DNA of 9,426 bases from Fidelibacterota bacterium (GTDB taxonomy: Bacteria; Fidelibacterota; Fidelibacteria; Fidelibacterales; DSDE01), in NCBI GenBank assembly GCA_011049095.1, contig DSDE01000315.1, positions 1-9,426 of the forward strand, written 5' to 3'. The notes below the pieces were generated by a model. That model was not told the DNA's origin and made no database searches. It worked only from the letters and a program-made list of their open reading frames with translations. Made by a program: the position numbers and the translations under genes. Below, piece after piece: positions 6,246 through 9,426 of the stretch (positions are counted from its first letter, which is position 1; each line of letters opens with the position of its first letter).

Positions 6246-7623
6246 TTTTTCCTCTATATTTTTCAATGATTTGCTCAGCAATTTCTGATGCATTTTTGAT
6301 GGAATCAGCGGCGCTAATGCCATTTCTGTAATTTCCGGTGAAAAAGAGTCCTTGGTATTTTGCTTCCATCTGATTCAACGCTTCTTTATAGCGGCCATAG
6401 CCCAGGTCATATTGAGGAATGGCCTTTTCCCAATAGGTGCCGGAAACAAAAACCGGTTCGCCCTTCACTCCCAAAAGGGTGTCTAAATCTCTGAGGATTA
6501 TTGGCAGCAGCTCAGCTTCAGGTTTGGCAGCCAACTCAGGCTGACGACTGCCACCTACAAATACGTCCAGGGTCACATGGTCAGCAGGTGCGCGATTTGG
6601 GAAAAGCGAGCTGGTGAATAGCGCACCAAGTATTTGCATATTCTCAACTTGTGGCACCAAAGCGCCAAAAGCATCCAAAGGATGACTTACCTGATTACGA
6701 TGAAATCCTAAGGTCATCGTCAGCACTTTGGGATGATAGATATCTGTGAAAATGGCCAGTTCAGCCGGCACTTCTCCATTCACGAGCAGTTTTGAAAGGC
6801 CTGGCGCACTCGCAGCATAAAGCAGCAAATCAAAATCCATAGTTTCAATGCCGTTTCTTGTCTCGGCCTTCACTTCCCAGGCAAGCCCATTTTGTCTAAC
6901 GCTGAGGACCTTCATACCGGTCTGTATAAACGATTTTAGTTTTTCGGTGATGCATTCAGGCAATGTGCCGATGCCATTTTTGAAAGAAAACATTTTGGCG
7001 GTCTGTTTAGATTTTTCGGCGCTGCGTTTTCTCTCTCTGGCTCCCATGATCATCCCCTTTATCATAGAGCCGTAATTTTGCTCCAGCGCATAGAGCTTGG
7101 GGAATGCATGTTTCACACTGAGCTGCTCAGGCACTCCGGCAAAGACACCAGCAACAAAAGGATTAATAGCATAATCGAGAAATTCCTGAGTCAACCGGCG
7201 GCGGACAAAATCTGCCAGTGATTCTTCATGGCGATTGTCCCACTTAGGTATAAAAGGCTCTCTAAGGAGGGCCAGTTTGGTCAAAAATGAAAAGAGGGGC
7301 GTCGTGAAAATCCCCGGGCCCGCCGGCAGCTCAAAGGGCTTTTTATTCCGAATGATATAACGTTTTTCTGCGCTGCTGTCGGCATAAATTTTTTCGCTAT
7401 CCAGGCCTAATTCTGTTAGCAATTCTGTAACTTTCGGTGAAGTTTCCATGATGGTGTTGGGCCCCGTTTCGGCGATGAAAGCATCTTTTCGAATAGAGCG
7501 CATCGCTCCACCGAGCTCTTTCTGAGCTTCTAAAAGAGTAATCTCAAATCCCGCTTGATGAAGTTTCCAGGCGGCTGTGAGACCGGAAATGCCACCACCG
7601 ATGATTGCTATGGTTTTAGTCAT
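6238..7623 (-). CDS. hemY: FAD-dependent protoporphyrinogen oxidase (HemY type)
   Basis: This enzyme oxidises protoporphyrinogen IX to protoporphyrin IX, probably at the inner membrane surface. The 461-residue protein opens with the FAD-binding Rossmann motif IAIIGGGISGLTAAWKLHQA (5-24), then Glu32 at the end of the second strand and GGAMRS (38-43), followed by AETGPNTI as in the family. The C-terminus has the matching FAD-contact segment GLFFTGNYRNGISAADSI. It overlaps hemH by 8 bases (7616-7623) and hemB by 8 bases, and AAAGGA precedes its ATG. The alternative in this fold is coproporphyrinogen III oxidase (CgoX) of the coproporphyrin route; the presence of HemN in the same operon favours the protoporphyrin route. 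HemY enzymes typically pass electrons to oxygen, whereas HemN needs none, so the actual electron acceptor is open. Confidence 0.93.
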   Translation of the reverse strand: MTKTIAIIGGGISGLTAAWKLHQAGFEITLLEAQKELGGAMRSIRKDAFIAETGPNTIMETSPKVTELLTELGLDSEKIYADSSAEKRYIIRNKKPFELPAGPGIFTTPLFSFLTKLALLREPFIPKWDNRHEESLADFVRRRLTQEFLDYAINPFVAGVFAGVPEQLSVKHAFPKLYALEQNYGSMIKGMIMGARERKRSAEKSKQTAKMFSFKNGIGTLPECITEKLKSFIQTGMKVLSVRQNGLAWEVKAETRNGIETMDFDLLLYAASAPGLSKLLVNGEVPAELAIFTDIYHPKVLTMTLGFHRNQVSHPLDAFGALVPQVENMQILGALFTSSLFPNRAPADHVTLDVFVGGSRQPELAAKPEAELLPIILRDLDTLLGVKGEPVFVSGTYWEKAIPQYDLGYGRYKEALNQMEAKYQGLFFTGNYRNGISAADSIKNASEIAEQIIEKYRGKNG

Positions 7624-8563
7624 TATTTTTTTCCTTTATAAGATTTACTAACATTTTAATGAAAAAAGGATGGTCCTGCACTGTGGCTGCTCGTTCATAT
7701 TGATGAAAGCCATTTTTTAGGGCGCAGGCCTTATATTCAATATCCAATTCAAAAAGGGTTTCAAGATTTTCGGAGACAAAGCTGAGGGGAACTACGAGGA
7801 GCCTTTCAACGCCTTTTTTACGTAAAGCCTGCAAGCTTTCTTTTACTGACGGGCCGATCCATTCTACGGGACCGATCTTACTTTGCCAGGCTAAAGTAGA
7901 TTCATAACGATAGTCTAAACGTTCCTGGAGTAATTCATAGTGCCGCTCTATCTCTGTCTGATAGCTGTCACCGGCTTTGATGCGGCTCACAGGAATGCTG
8001 TGTGCTGTGTAGAGCAGATGGGGCTTTTCATCAAAAAGTTGAAGGGCTTCCTGAATGCGCGCAATAACGGCATCAAGATAAAGGCCTTCAGTATAAAAAC
8101 GCCAGATAATCTGTGGTTCAGGCAGATTTGGCTGTCTGCGCCAGTGATTGATGATGGACTGGGTTGTTGTCGTTGAGTATTGAGGATAGAGGGGCACAAG
8201 AGTGATTTTTTGTACAGAATCATTCCAGATTTGATTAGCGGTCTCATTAAAGAGGGGATGCCAATATCGCTGAGCCGTATAAACTTTATAATTTCCATAG
8301 CCTTGCAGGGCTTTCCGCAGTAATTCAGCCTGGATTTCTGTCTGTTTTTGAAGCGGAGAGCCGCCGCCGATAAGCTCATAATGGCGAGCTGATTTAGGCG
8401 CTCTGAGGAGGCTGATCATTGATGAAAAAAATCTCTGGCCTATTTTACCAAAAGGAAAGCGTACAATATCAGGGTCCATAAATAAATTTTTTAAAAAGGG
8501 GCGAAGGTCCTGAATGCTTTCTGGGGCGCCCAGATTTGCCAATATAACGGCATGTTTATGCAA
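7616..8563 (-). CDS. hemH: Ferrochelatase
   Basis: This enzyme inserts Fe(II) into the porphyrin ring to complete haem. The 315 residues cover the standard single-chain fold without a C-terminal Fe-S extension. The N-terminus has AVILANLGAPES (5-16). The metal-side histidine is His188 in LLYTAHSIPVSRIKAGDSYQTEI, and the acidic partner is Glu268 in PLSFVSENLETLFELDIEY. YPQYSTTTTQS at 127-137 is also typical. In the SE(H)xETL motif the usual His is Asn266. The only well-placed start in this frame is TTG 8563, with AAAAGGA 7 bases upstream; the nearby ATG at 8553 is out of frame. The gene follows hemN after 14 bases and overlaps hemY by 8. With HemN and HemY alongside, the likely substrate is protoporphyrin IX; a coproporphyrin substrate is less likely but not excluded by sequence alone. 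Confidence 0.95.
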   Translation of the reverse strand: MHKHAVILANLGAPESIQDLRPFLKNLFMDPDIVRFPFGKIGQRFFSSMISLLRAPKSARHYELIGGGSPLQKQTEIQAELLRKALQGYGNYKVYTAQRYWHPLFNETANQIWNDSVQKITLVPLYPQYSTTTTQSIINHWRRQPNLPEPQIIWRFYTEGLYLDAVIARIQEALQLFDEKPHLLYTAHSIPVSRIKAGDSYQTEIERHYELLQERLDYRYESTLAWQSKIGPVEWIGPSVKESLQALRKKGVERLLVVPLSFVSENLETLFELDIEYKACALKNGFHQYERAATVQDHPFFIKMLVNLIKEKNND

Positions 8564-8577
8564 AATACAGTCCTTTT
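8561..8577 (-). promoter_or_regulatory. Ribosome binding site deciding a TTG start for hemH
   Basis: On the - strand AAAAGGA (8577-8571), directly after the hemN TAG stop, is followed 7 bases later by TTG (8563-8561). The product then begins with a normal ferrochelatase N-terminus. No in-frame ATG or GTG lies at a suitable place, so TTG is the supported start. Confidence 0.7.
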
Positions 8578-9426
8578 CTAAATTGTTTTTGAGAATCGTT
8601 GTTCGTTGTCTTTTAAATATGCGTCAAAGACCATTGCGATATTGCGGATAAAAAGGCGGCCTGAATCTGTAATCTTAAGCTTATGGGGCAAAATTTCCAG
8701 AAGGCCATCATCGGCAAATTCCTGGAGTCTGTCTAGCTCATTTTGAAAGCGATGAGAGAAAGATTCGCCCAATTGCGCGTCCATTACAGAAAAATCCAGC
8801 TCCAGATTGCACATCAGATGGGTTATTATCTGCCGTCTAATCTGGTCTTCTTCGGTGAGTCGCAATCCTCGCTCCACCGGAAATAGCCCTGCATCAAGAC
8901 GCTTATAATATTGCTGAGTCTCTTTTAGATTTTGAGAATAGGCCCCCTCAGTCTGGCTGATGGAGCTCATACCGAAGCCGTAAATATCAGTGCCGGCTTT
9001 GGTGCTGTAGCCCTGAAAATTGCGCTGTAGTGTTTTATTTCTTTGCGCAAGCGTGAGTTCATCATCTCTTTTGGCGAAATGGTCCATCCCGATATAGATA
9101 TATCCTGCGGCAGTCAGGGTTTCAACGATCATTTTCAACATAGCTAACTTGGTTTCCGGCGTGGGTAAATCGGTTTCATGGATCAATTTCTGATGGGGTT
9201 TCATCCAGGGGACCCAGGCAAAATTAAAGATAGCAAAGCGGTCGGGCTTTAATTTCAGGCTCGCTTCCAGGGTTTTATAAAAGCGTTCTGGTGTTTGCAG
9301 CGGCAGCCCAAAAATAAGATCTAGATTAAGAGACTGGAAGCCGCTTTCCCGTATCCAGTTAACGGTTTCCTGCACCATTTCTAGGGGATTTATGCGATTG
9401 ACGGCTTTTTGCACTGCATGATCAAA
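8578..9426 (-). CDS. hemN: Oxygen-independent coproporphyrinogen III dehydrogenase, N-terminus missing
   Basis: This radical-SAM enzyme decarboxylates two propionates of coproporphyrinogen III to give protoporphyrinogen IX without oxygen. The frame is open to the right edge of the window: bases 9415-9426 add FDHA before VQKAVNRINP, matching the family's FDxxVQxxVNR stretch, so the GTG at 9414 is an internal valine codon and not a start. 282 residues are present. The N-terminal roughly 170-180 residues, including the CxxxCxxC cluster site, lie outside. Diagnostic parts are SLNLDLIFGLPLQTPERF, YIGMDHFAKRDDELTLAQ, LQRNFQGYSTKAGTDIYGFG and SSIS, and the C-terminal LFIRNIAMVFDAYL ending QRFSKTI, which matches true HemN rather than the HemN-like HemW proteins. 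It is the first haem gene seen here; others may lie upstream, outside the window. Confidence 0.95.
   Translation of the reverse strand, partial: FDHAVQKAVNRINPLEMVQETVNWIRESGFQSLNLDLIFGLPLQTPERFYKTLEASLKLKPDRFAIFNFAWVPWMKPHQKLIHETDLPTPETKLAMLKMIVETLTAAGYIYIGMDHFAKRDDELTLAQRNKTLQRNFQGYSTKAGTDIYGFGMSSISQTEGAYSQNLKETQQYYKRLDAGLFPVERGLRLTEEDQIRRQIITHLMCNLELDFSVMDAQLGESFSHRFQNELDRLQEFADDGLLEILPHKLKITDSGRLFIRNIAMVFDAYLKDNEQRFSKTI

Noticed and set aside
6246..6323. Longer hemB start giving 26 extra N-terminal residues and an 86-base overlap with hemY.
   Set aside because: The extra residues are not family-like, while ATG 6245 has AGAGGA at good spacing and gives the usual N-terminus.

Overview
The window looks like a chromosomal segment of a Gram-negative bacterium. 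Three things point to the Bacteroidota/Calditrichota (FCB) side of the tree: an M56 membrane peptidase fused to a TonB-type C-terminal domain, the remains of an AraC regulator with a membrane N-terminus, and clear AGGAG-type ribosome binding sites on tightly packed genes. The taxonomy is inference from gene style only. Base composition looks moderate and similar throughout, and I see no insertion sequence, tRNA, rRNA, CRISPR array or phage gene.

Left part, + strand (1-1880). The 3' portion of a cation diffusion facilitator (CDF) metal transporter enters from the left edge. It is followed 16 bases later by an AraC-family regulator that has decayed into a pseudogene: the reading frame shifts near 1370, the middle of the membrane domain seems to be missing, and an in-frame TGA at 1515-1517 cuts off a still recognisable DNA-binding domain.

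Middle (1881-3976). Convergent transcription units meet at a perfect 10-bp hairpin at 2121-2145. On the - strand a BlaI/MecI-type repressor and a BlaR1-like M56 peptidase overlap by 4 bases (ATGA). The repressor has a near-consensus promoter (TTGACA, 17 bases, TACTAT) flanked by two copies of TACTA-N6-TAGTA. One copy covers the -10 element and the other lies just upstream of the -35. This reads as an autoregulated, protease-relieved repressor system. The peptidase carries a TonB-like domain where classical BlaR1 has a penicillin-binding sensor, and it has a strong internal ribosome binding site in front of a lipoprotein-like segment.

Right part, - strand (3977-9426). This is a five-gene haem operon, read right to left: hemN (5' end outside the window), hemH, hemY, hemB, hemL. 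Spacing is tight: 14 bases, 8-base overlap, 8-base overlap, 1 base. HemL makes 5-aminolevulinate, HemB condenses it to porphobilinogen, HemN converts coproporphyrinogen III to protoporphyrinogen IX, HemY oxidises that to protoporphyrin IX and HemH inserts iron. The middle steps (hemC, hemD, hemE) and the glutamyl-tRNA reductase (hemA) are not in the window. I see no convincing terminator between hemL and the repressor promoter.

Most of the window is well-known biology. The part most worth a second look is the repressor/peptidase pair with its twin operators and possible second translation product.
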